Shown here piece after piece: positions 35,887 to 45,804 of a stretch of DNA of 64,000 bases. A model generated the notes under the pieces. That model ran no database searches. It saw nothing but the letters and a program-made list of their open reading frames with translations, and was not told the origin of the DNA. Positions within the stretch are counted from its first letter, which is position 1; the number at the start of each line of letters is the position of its first letter. The stretch is from NCBI GenBank assembly GCA_947179485.1, contig OX359249.1:36070250-36134249 (forward strand), in the 5' to 3' direction. Origin of the DNA: Allacma fusca (lineage: Eukaryota > Arthropoda > Collembola > Symphypleona > Sminthuridae). The position numbers were made by a program, and so were the translations under genes.

Positions 35887-37710
35887 CTAGTAGCGCTTCG
35901 ACGCTCCTTGGCGTGCAAGTTTGTCGGCTTGCTCGTTTCCGGGGTCACCTTGGTGACCTCGAACATGTTCCTGATGAACATCAAATGCATCATTTTTATT
36001 GCACGATTAAAACTTCAAAATAAATCAAATGACTCATTCTTTTATTACTTCATCAAAAGTGGGGTTGAGAAAAAATGAGGATAGTGACAGGTGGTACGTA
36101 AGGAGAGGGGGGATGTGCTTACATAAATGAATCATTCTCAAGTCCAAAATCAGAGCTTAAATTCATTGAATTTTGGTGACGGTGTTATTAATATAGGGAG
36201 CTTCTTGCTCTGCTTGCTATAGGAGGGATCGCTCAAAATATGATGAAGGAAAAAAGAATGACCCCTGGTAGCAAATTGATGAGGTTATATGGATTATAGA
36301 CAAAATACTTGTCCTAGATCACGAAAATCGAAACCAATCAATTGAGTTGCTAAATCTAATTTAAATCCGTATCTGTGAGGAGATGCAGCATGGTTTTAAC
36401 GAGCAAAATTAGCATGTAAAATGTTTTGGTACTTACAAAGCGAACTTCTACTCCTTCTCTGGCTTCGTTAAGGCGCTCAAAATCTTCTCGATTTTCGACT
36501 GGGCCACCATTCGACTTTGTCCAACCATTTGTTTTCCATTTATCCATCCATTCGTTAGCAGCTTTCACCAAAAATTCAGAATCCGTTTTAATCGTGATTT
36601 TAGAGAAACCTATAATATGAATTACAAGAAGTCACTTTTACTTACAAAATAACAGTCACTATGAATATTAAGGAAAAATATATTCAAAAACCTCTGGAGT
36701 TAATGATGTCTATATCTATTCATCCTATATATCATTCGCACTCTTTTCCAAAATAACTTTACTAACTTACTTAATAACATTACTTTTGCGTAAACATAAA
36801 GTGTACTTAACATGGTCCTTTGCAATTCGAATGGCACGTTCGGCTGCTTGAATTTCTGCTGTGTTATTTGTCTGCCTTCCTTCGGCCGGCTCAGAAAAGT
36901 CCCTACGGAAAATTATTAACTACTATATAAACAACTCACAATTTAATATAATTATTTTTCCAAGAAATGGTAATGAATTTACAATTTAGGATTGTCTGGA
37001 AAATGTCCTCCAATACCAGCCTGAGCTCCTGCCTGCCCATTGTTAGAACAAGCCCCATCAGTGTACACTACAACGGACGGGTCCGGGTCACTGCCGTTGC
37101 CATCTTCAGTGTGAAATTCAATGGACCGGTCCGGGTCACTATCATTGCTATCACCATTGTGAATTTTAAAGGATTGGTCAGGGTCACTATCGTTGCTATC
37201 ACCGTTGTGAACTTCAAAGGATTGGTCCGGGTCACTGTCGTTGCCATCATCAGTGTAAGCTTCAATGGATCGGTCCTGGTCACTACCGTTGCCATCATCA
37301 GTGTAAACTTCAATGGATTGGTCCTGATCACTGTCGTTACCATCATCAGTGTAAACTTCAATGAACCCGTCCGGGTCATTATCATCGCCGTCAGTGGCGT
37401 CGGAGTACATTGCAATGAGCCCCTCCGGGTCATTATAGTTGCCGTCAGTGCACATGTCATTAAACCCCTCCGGGTCATTATCGTTGCCTTCGGTGTACAT
37501 TTCAATGAAGCCCTCCGGGTCATTACCGTTGCCGTCGGAGTACATTTCAATAAAGCCCTCCGGGTCATTGTCGTTGTCGTCGGTGTACATTTCAATGAAC
37601 CCCTCCGGGTCATAATCGTTGCCGTCGGCGTACATTTCAATGAACCCGCCCGGGTCACAGTCGTTGTAGTAGTCGTTGGAATTGTCCGAGTTGCCTTCTT
37701 GGTATGACAT
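35887..37710 (-). CDS. RNase H1-type protein with acidic N-terminal repeat array; intron 2 donor damaged
   Basis: Exons by analogy with the sister gene: 36983-37710, 36811-36902, 36437-36609, 35887-35970 (358 residues if spliced at the ancestral sites). Residues 1-207 are a start peptide plus about twelve acidic repeats. The RNase H fold begins at DPDPSVVVYTDGACSNN, with its first catalytic Asp near residue 218. The other catalytic residues are kept: Glu in NNTAEIQAAE, Asp in IKTDSEFL, and His and Asp in VRGHQG and NEQADKL. RNase H cuts the RNA strand of RNA-DNA hybrids. Odd point: the exon 2 donor, G|GTAAGT in the sister, reads G|TTAAGT here. The GT one base earlier (CAT|GTTAAG) would shift exon 3 out of frame, and a strong GTAAGT 37 bases into the intron leads to a stop just after the junction. 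The gene may be a recent pseudogene, may make a truncated acidic protein, or may contain a sequence error. Confidence 0.72.
37090..37656 (-). repeat. Coding minisatellite: about 12 acidic 15-18-residue repeats
   Basis: Tandem units in exon 1 of RNase H copy A. Six distal units follow DPEGFIEMYTDDNDN (15 residues, one enlarged to 18) and six proximal units follow DPDQSIEVYTDDGNDS (16 residues). The following native RNase H sequence, DPDPSVVVYTDGACSNN, has the same pattern, so the units look like copies of beta strand 1 with its YTDG motif. All length changes are multiples of three bases. The opposite strand is also open over most of this span as a by-product. Confidence 0.9.
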
Positions 37711-39426
37711 GACGTAGAAAGTGTCCTCTAGAATCCTGTTTCGTTTTCAGTACTTATATTTTCCTTTCTCAATTACCACCTTTTAGGAGACTTCAAATCT
37801 GGAAATGATGTTGCTCACTCAGGACTTTGGGGATGTGAATTAAAGCCTTTTGACTTTTTCCCTCAAAGAAAAAAAGTTAAAACGAATATCTGATCGTCTG
37901 AAACGTTCGTATTTTATTTCTCCTACAAGTTGCTTTGACAATTCGAATATAGTTTCTGGAGGAATTTGTATGCACTGCAAAATATTTTAAACTCAAATGT
38001 ATAATTAAGCGTGCACTATGCCCCAATACTGTAGTTCTACGCCTACCCTTTTCATACCCCAGTACACAAGTTTCAGGACAATTTAAGACGAGATAGTAAT
38101 AACCTGGACTGGTTCTTGTTCCATATAGTTTCTATGCCAACAAAGGTATTAACATATTTACTAAATGTAAAAATGACCTTCACTATCTCATCAATGGATG
38201 ATTGTGCCCGAATCAACCTTTCAGCTTCAGCTTAAAAACTTGAGAACTCGTTTACATTTTTAATATTTGTATAAATGCACATTTGAGTGACACTTTACTT
38301 CGGATTACTGAACCTTTAGCATCCATAGTTACAGTTAAGCAAATTTATTTAAATTTTTTAATTACAGTGTATCTACACTTAGCGGGATTACAGTCAAAGG
38401 GATAGCCGTTGGTTGGACTTTCTCACAAGTAGTATTTTGATAGGATTAAATAAAGCCTTGGGATTTTTGTGGAGGGAATAATTTTGTTGTGAAAGATTAT
38501 ACTGCAAAACCGCACGTACTATACTGCAAGTCGGTTAGTTTTGAAAAATAAAGATTTTTAATCCATTAATAAAGTAATATAAAAATCGCTAATATTGTAG
38601 CATAACCAAATTAAGAAGCTGAGCAACATGCTTGCGAAATGTTGCGCCCAAAATTTCTAAATTTCAAAATATACATTCAGTTTGCCAATATGGGTAACAA
38701 TAAAAACATTTCGGATTTTTGTACTGATTGTTACATGCGTCATAACCCGACGGAGATGTATACGAGGAAATCGTTATGTTAAATGCCGAGCACTCTGTTC
38801 TTGAACTATGAACACATTCAGTTTACTCAAAGCTTGTAAAATGCAACCTGCCTTGAAAAAATTACCTTCTCTGGTGGAAATTGTTTGTTTTTTTTTTTCG
38901 AAAACAGACAATGTTTGTTGTGTTTCGTTCAAAAATAATTACTGAACAAAAAAAAATAGCGGACAATATTACAGCACCATGTACGAGCATGTACACATAC
39001 TTGAGTGTAATTATACACGTATGCATGATCCCACCCAATAATTTGTGTATATGTACATAGATACCTAACCACTGATAAGAAAAATATGATTCTTCTTAAA
39101 ATGCTTTCATGCTTCTGGCGTTCAGTTCTTCCAATATTAGTTCTAAATGTTCGATGTTACTCCAAAAGCAGTAAACATACTACTAAGTACAGTCTCTCAT
39201 TCGAGCCAAATTTTGGTTTTATTAGACGGGTTTTCAAAATTTTGACAGCGCTTGTTTTAGAAAAAGTGATAATGTCTGTTTTTGGCAACCCTGGCGCGAC
39301 CAGGGTAAAAACAATTATTAACAACGTCATTAAGTTAAAGTCAAAGCTATAAAACATGTACCATCACAGCTTCGGGACACGATAACAATTTGTTATTAAT
39401 CCACCCATGCGATTTTTTTATTTAGC
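37711..39426. other. Non-coding spacer between RNase H copy A and secreted-peptide gene
   Basis: AT-rich sequence with no supported gene. A plus-strand frame at 39,086-39,352 (88 codons, ATG start, Lys-rich end) overlaps an open frame on the other strand and has no family resemblance or splice context, so I do not call it. Confidence 0.55.
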
Positions 39427-39972
39427 CTATCCGCCTTGAATTGCCCCTGCGATGATCTTCGCGGCTAGAGTTCTGGGATCAAGGAGTTGATTTGCTTTAT
39501 CTTTCGCTTCATGGTAGAAACTGTGTACACCTGCAAAATATTTTAACCAATTATTGGACCACGTATAGCCAAGGAACATAAATGGTTGGTAGGTACTTCT
39601 GAAGTATTTTCAGTCAATTATAAATTAATATGTGCCAATATTCAAGCAATCCATAAGTAAAGTATGGAAAAAATATTTCGTATGACATACGGTTCACCAA
39701 ATCCGGCTTCGCAGTTGTAGTTGTTGTTATCCCTAGTTGGTCCTCTGATAAATTACATATGGAAAGTTTAAGTAAATTTATTTTCACTGTCTGTTTATAC
39801 CTGAATTATTTTATTGGTAGCATTAAAAATCTAAATCGAGTGTATCGAAATTGAATGTCAACTTACTCAGCCAATTACGAAATCCGCCCTGTTTTGGAGT
39901 CGCCGTCTCCTCTTCAGCTTGCGACGTAATCAAGACCAAACAAAAAATCCCAAATATCAATGCCACTTTCAT
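39427..39972 (-). CDS. Small secreted peptide precursor, 87 residues, three exons
   Basis: Exons 39867-39972, 39691-39744 and 39427-39530 join in frame with good sites (donors GTAAGT and GTATGT; acceptors TTTATCAG and TTTTGCAG). The product begins MKVALIFGIFCLVLITSQA, a classic signal peptide with likely cleavage before EEETATPKQ. A Thr-rich linker (GITTTTTAKP) follows, then a C-terminal half that looks helical (HSFYHEAKDKANQLLD, then AAKIIAGAIQGG). There are no cysteines in the mature part. I do not recognise the family. The plan (signal, acidic pro-region, amphipathic C-terminus) would fit a secreted effector, antimicrobial or neuropeptide-like precursor, but none of these is shown. No dibasic cleavage or amidation site is evident. 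Confidence 0.75.
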
Positions 39973-40503
39973 GTTGTTGGAAAGTTAAACTTTCGGCTTA
40001 ACTTTTTAAGTACGGCTGTGTCTTGCCAGCGTTGGAAGCTATTTGGTCGGCGTCCTCAGAAAGTCCAAGAATGATGCACCTCAGTAGCCTTGTGCATTAT
40101 TTATTTAAATGTTTATGAGTAATTTACATCTTCTCTTGTGGTTTTTCCTATGATTGTGATTCATTAATTGCAATGATATTCTTAACTCTTAACACCTCAA
40201 GAAAAATAAACAGAGAGTCATTGCAAGATGTGTTTTCCTTCATTATAATAATTATTGCAATCATCCATTATGTACGAGCAAAGACTAGAATAACACACAT
40301 GTACGTACATTTTTTCTATAATATGAAGTCATCGTAATAAAAAGGTCACAACAAGCTCAGCGTCAGGTGAGCCCATTCGTTGTTTTCCAATAATAACAAT
40401 TTCATATTAATAAATTGCTCTACGCTTACATCAAGTAAAGGAGCATCCCCTGCAGCAGACTACGTGTATTAATGAGTTGGGTGTGCACGTAAGCACTTAT
40501 AAT

Positions 40504-40771
40504 TAGGGTACGTTCCAAAAAATCATAATACATTCATAGGTACCATTCCACAAAAATCATTATTCATACTTAGGTACCATTCCACAAAAATCACTATGCA
40601 TACTTAGGTACCATTCCACAAAAATCACTATGCATACTTAGGTACCATTCCACAAAAATCACTATGCATACTTAGGTACCATTCCACAAAAATCACTATG
40701 CATACTTAGGTACCATTCCACAAAAATCACTATGCATACTTAGGTACCATTCCACAAAACTCATAATACAT
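40504..40771. repeat. 34-bp minisatellite, about 8 units
   Basis: Units begin AGGTACCATTCCACAAAAAT at 40538, 40572, 40606, 40640, 40674, 40708 and 40742. A degenerate unit starts at 40504 and a shortened one ends near 40771. The central units are identical, which points to recent amplification, while the edge units are diverged. Each unit holds the palindrome GGTACC, and the central ones also hold ATGCAT. It is directly tandem without unique spacers, so it is not a CRISPR array. Confidence 0.95.
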
Positions 40772-42429
40772 AGGTAAATAAGTACAATTACAAGCTATTA
40801 TATTACTGTAGAATCACACACAAATTCTGCCTCTCTTGTTAACGAATGATTTATAACCCACGGCTCCTGCCGTTGAAAATTGGCTTCCCCATACGCGCAA
40901 ATATTGTATCGCAATAATTTATTATGCGACATCCCTTAATTCATTGACAGGCAAATTGTTTGTGATTTTACAGTACGTTTATTTTAATTGAAAGCCTACT
41001 AGTTAGTATGTGAAGACGGGAACATTTGCATAAAAACATTTAATGTACAAAGTCTAGAAGGCTGGACCTGTTCGTTTTATGTGTTTATATTTAATCTCTT
41101 TTAATTTTTAGAGATCAAACGGTTGACCCCAGCTTCTCTAAAAACTTATCAATTTCTTACTTTTAATCTATCATTTAACTACCAAAAATGTCAATTCACT
41201 AGTATCGTTGGTTCGTCAATTATTGTGTGCAACACGACAACCACAAGGGGAACTCCGTTTCACGTCGCCCCTAAGACGCAGACTACCCATGCAGACTACC
41301 CATAATGTGTCGATTGTTTTCTTCTGTAAAGTGTATGAACAAAATAATGAACAGTAATATATACATATATATGCAGTGGGACAACAAAATTGTTCCCAGT
41401 AGAAGCCCTATCCAGTAGACTTCCCAAGCGCAATTTCCTCTATTAAATCCAGAACGTCGTGTCTCTCATTGTCAGTCTGTGTCGACATTCAAACCTACAG
41501 CGAATGTTGTACTCGTATGTATGTGCCATGGTTATGGAATTCAATTCTATCTTCATGTATTACGATTGCAATCTGATTATTTTGTCAAATAGAAACCGAA
41601 AGGTCACTATGCTCTATAATTCAAACTAAATGTGCTTTCTAATTTTCCAGACATTAAGAATTTGAGGAGAGGAGAATTTTAGTGATTGAACTTTGTACGC
41701 ATAAGTGTGGATTTTTTTTCATGGAAAATTCAATGGAATTGAATTTTTTAAAATTACAAACCTTAACATCCACATTTGATCTTTATAGCCATTAAAAATA
41801 TCATTAAGCAATAAGGATTGATTTGTAGGAACCATAAATTTTAGTGACTGTAGCACGTGAAACGTGTTGCGCTACTACGAATTCCTTTCATTTTTCCTAT
41901 TTTATATAATCAGTGCGTCCAATGTCGGGGACTTCAGTTACATTATTACGGTAGAATTGAGCTATATACAAATTATAATAAAATTATAAAAAATTATATT
42001 TAATCAGCACGGTCAGCAATGTCAACTAGCTTTATGAAACGAATTGTTAGTCTTACAATTAATAGTTCACATCGAAGCGAGCTACTAACATTAAGCCTTC
42101 TCAAAAGGCCTTGATATGGGATCTATGGACATTTACGGTAGGTCTTACATTTGTGTACTATCACAATTCTCACTCAAGTACTTGCCCCTGTGAACTGTGA
42201 AGCACAGGGCTTTTACTAGTTTAATCACTAAATACTATAATTTGGCCGTGCCATAAGAGAGTTTTTTAAATCTTCGCTCTCTCTTCTAAGCGCGCTTTAT
42301 AGATTCGCAAGTACACACTACAAAATTGCTAAACGGTTTATGCATATGACATACATATGTAGTTTCCATTGGCGAAGCCGATGGCTGTTTACGCTAGTTT
42401 AATTAAATTAATTAGAGGCGCCTTTTAAA

Positions 42430-43000
42430 ATTGGCGCGGTATGTACGCATGCGCGCGCAGCGCGTGAGATTGACTGGGATTGACTATCAGGAGTGTGTGT
42501 GTGCATCAGAGGGATTGGGAGTTTTCTCTATGGTACATAGAGTGTTTGGGACGGAGTGTGAAATGAGGTATTGAGATTGATTAGGGATTGGGAGTGTAAG
42601 AAGAGAGATTTCCCTAACGTTACCAAACGGGACTCAGCTTATTTGGACTCGGCGAAAACAGGGAGTGGAGTGAGAGTGGGACTGATATGTATGAAAACGG
42701 TATGTATGAAACTCATGCGCAGGGACTGAGCGGGACCAATGCACCAATGCGCGTACAATATTAAGCAATTTTAATTTTTAGCGCCATATATTAAAGCCCA
42801 AGAATGGAAATTAGCGCCATTTTGTATCCTTGGAGACTGGGAGTTTGACCCAAGACTTTCAATGGGACAGGGACTGAGCTGGACTGTCATTGTTGATAGG
42901 ATAGGACTGCGTGTTCCACAGCGCTTCTGGGACTGATTGGGAATGACAAATTGAGACTTTACTAAAAACATTATAGGCCAGGAGAGTGGGAGTACCTACG
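42430..43000 (+). other. G-rich strand-asymmetric stretch with repeated GGGACTG-like words
   Basis: The plus strand carries at least ten dispersed copies of words such as GGGACTGA, GGGATTGG and GGACTG, unlike the AT-rich surroundings. It opens with an alternating purine-pyrimidine run (TACGCATGCGCGCGCAGCG near 42,444) that could favour Z-DNA. No open frame or RNA gene was recognised. It may be a decayed repeat or a transposon remnant. Confidence 0.5.
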
Positions 43001-44303
43001 GAAGATAGGGAGAGCTGTGTAGATTAAAGCGAAAGCACAGCACTCCAGCGGTGCGTCGTGGGAACTCTTCGTCGATGTTAACTTGTTTTACGATGATAAG
43101 TAAATACTGTTACATATAAGGAATGTCAATAATGAAATATAATGCAAAAATGTAATACGAGCATGTGTAAGAATAATGTTAAAAGGATAAAATACAATAG
43201 GAGGCATATATACATACAATAATTGAAATTGAAAAGTCGATTTTTTGTTTTAAAGTACACGCATAATGCTACTAAAACATACGTATCTATCAATAAGCTA
43301 ATTTCATGCATAAAACGTAACCGAAGTGACAACATTCTTCCTCCTCCCATTTCCTTCAGCAGGAAAAATGTAATTTCTGTATTGTATAGGCGCTTGAAAA
43401 TTAGACATTGCTCAAAGTAGTTTCACTACATATGTACTTATTGGCTAAATTTAGATACATTCGTGATCATACCGTTACTATGTGTAATCAGCAAAAAAGT
43501 ATGTATAAAAAATACGCAAGTTAATGGGCCTACTTGTTTAAGGTGAAGACCTGTCTGTATAGTTTTATTGTCATAGTTTCCACTCTGTCAACTTAATAGG
43601 TAACATTCCTTTCAGGTGTTCCTTCATCCGTCTCAATAAAATTAACATGCTCTGGAGATGATCCTTCGTTTGAAAACTATTCGGTATCCGAAATTATTTA
43701 AAATAAGATTAAAACGCCAAAGAAGCTTTAAGGAGTCACGTCACTATACATTCGTCATCGATTGACTATGACAGGGTTACAGCTTGAGGTCGTCTCAATT
43801 TAACTAGTCCTGTAGTGTTACCAAACCTGACCTAAAATGCGTTTCCGTCTTAAAACATTGATATTAGACAGTCGTAAGTTGAAATGTTCTAATGCGTTCG
43901 CGAATACAAATGTAAAATATCAGGGGGAGCTATCCAACAGCCGCCCCAGTGAGGGCAGTGGTATCTGAATATGATAAATAATGTCATTTTGATTCCATGG
44001 TAGCTTCAAGAAGATGGTTGTGGATGGGCTACCCAGCTTTTAAAAAATATCTTCTAATATTTAGCGAGAAAATATTGAAATTACTTCAGTATCTTTCATA
44101 ACTACTGCAGTACGCAGCATATGTAATACATATGTACACAATAAGTTTTAGATGAAACCCTTAACGGTGGAAGTACATGCGGAGTAAATGGGATATACTT
44201 TCACCCTAAAAATTTCGACAAAATTTGGAATTCAGATATTTCACGGTGTACTTGCTTACAGTAACGTCTTGGGAGAAGGAGTAAATACATAACAGCCAGG
44301 CAC

Positions 44304-44612
44304 ATGAAGACATTTTTAAGCAGGCCAAATGACTTCTTAGGGTTATCATTGCGATTTTATTTACACCCGAAGTTACTTTTTTCAACTTTACATGAATGTG
44401 GGTCTTACAATCCAAATTACCTAACATTATGCAAATCGCCCGAGGGTGCTGAGTTGCTGAGTAGTTTTCTTGGTGAATATGCCCAAGCTTACATTGGTAT
44501 AAACGTGACTACTATATTTAATGATCCTTGCGGTGCAGTTATAGCTTTTAATAATAAAACAAGCAATATGAAAGCTTTACAAAAAGGAGTGTACTTTACG
44601 CGCAATTTCTAA
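44304..44612 (+). CDS. Hypothetical 102-codon ORF
   Basis: An ATG-started frame, opposite in strand to the RNase H gene and lying beyond its end. The product is 102 residues with no obvious signal peptide or known motif. The segment seems absent from the matching place in copy A, so it may sit in inserted DNA. Chance is a real possibility at this length. Confidence 0.15.
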   Translation: MKTFLSRPNDFLGLSLRFYLHPKLLFSTLHECGSYNPNYLTLCKSPEGAELLSSFLGEYAQAYIGINVTTIFNDPCGAVIAFNNKTSNMKALQKGVYFTRNF

Positions 44613-44623
44613 AGGAACCTACG

Positions 44624-44629
44624 TTTATT
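44624..44629 (-). promoter_or_regulatory. Polyadenylation signal AATAAA, RNase H copy B
   Basis: AATAAA on the minus strand about 240 bases past the stop codon of the intact RNase H gene. The flanking sequence matches the corresponding site of copy A. Confidence 0.5.
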
Positions 44630-44863
44630 CAGTTAAGAAAATGAGTGACTTGCAAAATAGGAACCACTCGTGATCCGCGACTACAAATACATTAATACAA
44701 TAGATAGCAAGAATAATAATAATCCTAAACATGTACACGTAACGCGTTACATTATGATGTACGGAGTAGCGCTGCAGTGTAATGATTGGATTGAATGAAA
44801 ACTTGAGAAGTGCAAAGTGAACCATCTTTCAGAGCCAGTTCGCTGCATTTTCTCCTGTGAATA

Positions 44864-45804
44864 TTAGTAGCGCCTGCTCGCTCCTTGGCGAGCAAGTTTA
44901 TCAGCTTGCTCATTTCCGGGGTTACCTTGGTGACCTCGAACGTGTTCCTGATGAACATAAAATGCAATTATTGTCATTAATACACGATTAAAATTCCATA
45001 ACAGAACAAATAATATCTAGTTAAGTATAAATTGGGTGCGGGGGAAGCACTTGTCCTCCAATGTTATCAAAATTATGCGGTCAAAGCCGTACATCAGGGA
45101 TGTTAAATCATACCCAAACCCTGCCTTTATGATGAAAAGAACTCGACAAATTGACATGTGAAATGCTTTAAATAATTTTGGAGCTTACAAAGCGGACATC
45201 CATTCCTTCTCTGGCTCTGTCCAGTCGTTGAAAATCCTCTCGATTTTTTACTGGGCCCCCATCAGCCTTTGTCCAACCCTTCGACTTCCAATTACCCATC
45301 CATTCGTTAGCAGCTTTCGTCAAAAATTCCGAATCTGTTTTAACCTTTACTCCAGAGTAGCCTGCAAACCAAGTGACACATGTTAGGGCGTTTATGCTTT
45401 GCGTCCAATCCATTATTAGTACTCATTAGTAGTAAATGCAGTACTTTTAAAGTACTCTTGTCGAATTTATTTGTTATGACCACTAATTCCACAAACAGAA
45501 GTATACTTACCATGTTCCTTTGCTCTCTCAATGGCTTCTGCGGCAGCTTGAATTTCTGCTGAGTTGTTCGTCTGTCTCCCTGCGGCTGGTTTAGAAAAGT
45601 CCCTACGGAAAAATATTAGTTACTATATAAACATCATACAATTAATAGAAATTATTTTTTCAAGAAATGACACTGAATTTACATTCTAGGATTGTCTGGA
45701 AAATGTCCTCCAATGCCCGCTTGAGCTCCTTCTCGTCCATTGTTAGGACAAGCCCCGTCAGTGTACACTTCAATGGAACGGTTGCCTTGACCTCGGCTTG
45801 CCAT
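44864..45804 (-). CDS. Ribonuclease H1 domain protein, intact, 156 residues
   Basis: Exons 45683-45804, 45511-45602, 45189-45361 and 44864-44947 join in frame to 156 residues, about the size of a minimal bacterial-type RNase HI. The product begins MASRGQGNRSIEVYTDGACP. Catalytic positions expected in RNase H1 are present: Asp16 (YTDGAC), Glu57 (NNSAEI), Asp81 (KTDSEF), His135 (VRGHQG) and Asp145 (NEQADKL). The basic handle region lies around NWKSKGWTK. The usual eukaryotic N-terminal hybrid-binding domain and a clear mitochondrial signal are absent. The enzyme degrades RNA in RNA-DNA hybrids such as R-loops and primers. Three introns argue for a cellular gene rather than a fresh retroelement fragment. 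It is the unexpanded sister of the gene at 35,887-37,710, and its intron 2 donor (CATG|GTAAGT) is intact. An unseen upstream exon could add a targeting sequence. Confidence 0.9.

Larger units (their letters stand above)
34945..37710 (-). repeat. Segmental duplication, copy A (RNase H unit)
   Basis: This segment is a diverged duplicate of 43,572-45,804. Both contain the four RNase H exons with exons 2, 3 and 4 of identical length (92, 173 and 84 nt). Both carry a matching 3' stretch around the AATAAA on the minus strand (35,532 and 44,624) and a matching distal block beginning CATAGTTTCCACTCTG. The distal ends were placed by eye and may be off by tens of bases. Confidence 0.75.
39973..43570. 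other. Promoter-side and spacer DNA between secreted-peptide gene and RNase H copy B
   Basis: Apart from the minisatellite and the G-rich stretch, no gene is supported. The sequence just above 39,972 should hold the promoter of the minus-strand secreted-peptide gene, but I see no clear TATA box at a defined distance. A 60-codon frame at 41,123-41,305 lacks support. Confidence 0.5.
43572..45804 (-). repeat. Segmental duplication, copy B (RNase H unit)
   Basis: Sister segment of 34,945-37,710 in the same orientation. It shares the four-exon gene, the polyadenylation region and a distal block near 43,572-43,665. The non-coding part downstream of the gene is several hundred bases longer than in copy A, so one copy has gained or lost DNA since duplication. 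Confidence 0.75.

Noticed and set aside
37068-37658. Second minus-strand frame of 196 codons across the same repeats
   Set aside because: A shifted reading of the same tandem units; it does not continue into the RNase H domain.
36967-37707. Plus-strand 246-codon open frame rich in Val, Arg and Ile
   Set aside because: It is the antisense of the RNase H repeat array. The minus strand gives the RNase H domain in the right frame with matching exons, and the periodic repeat explains the opposite open frame.
39086-39352. 88-codon plus-strand frame between RNase H copy A and the secreted-peptide gene
   Set aside because: The opposite strand is equally open, and there is no splice context, signal or similarity.
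40504-40771. CRISPR-like array
   Set aside because: Units are contiguous 34-bp repeats with no unique spacers, and the genome is eukaryotic. It is a minisatellite.
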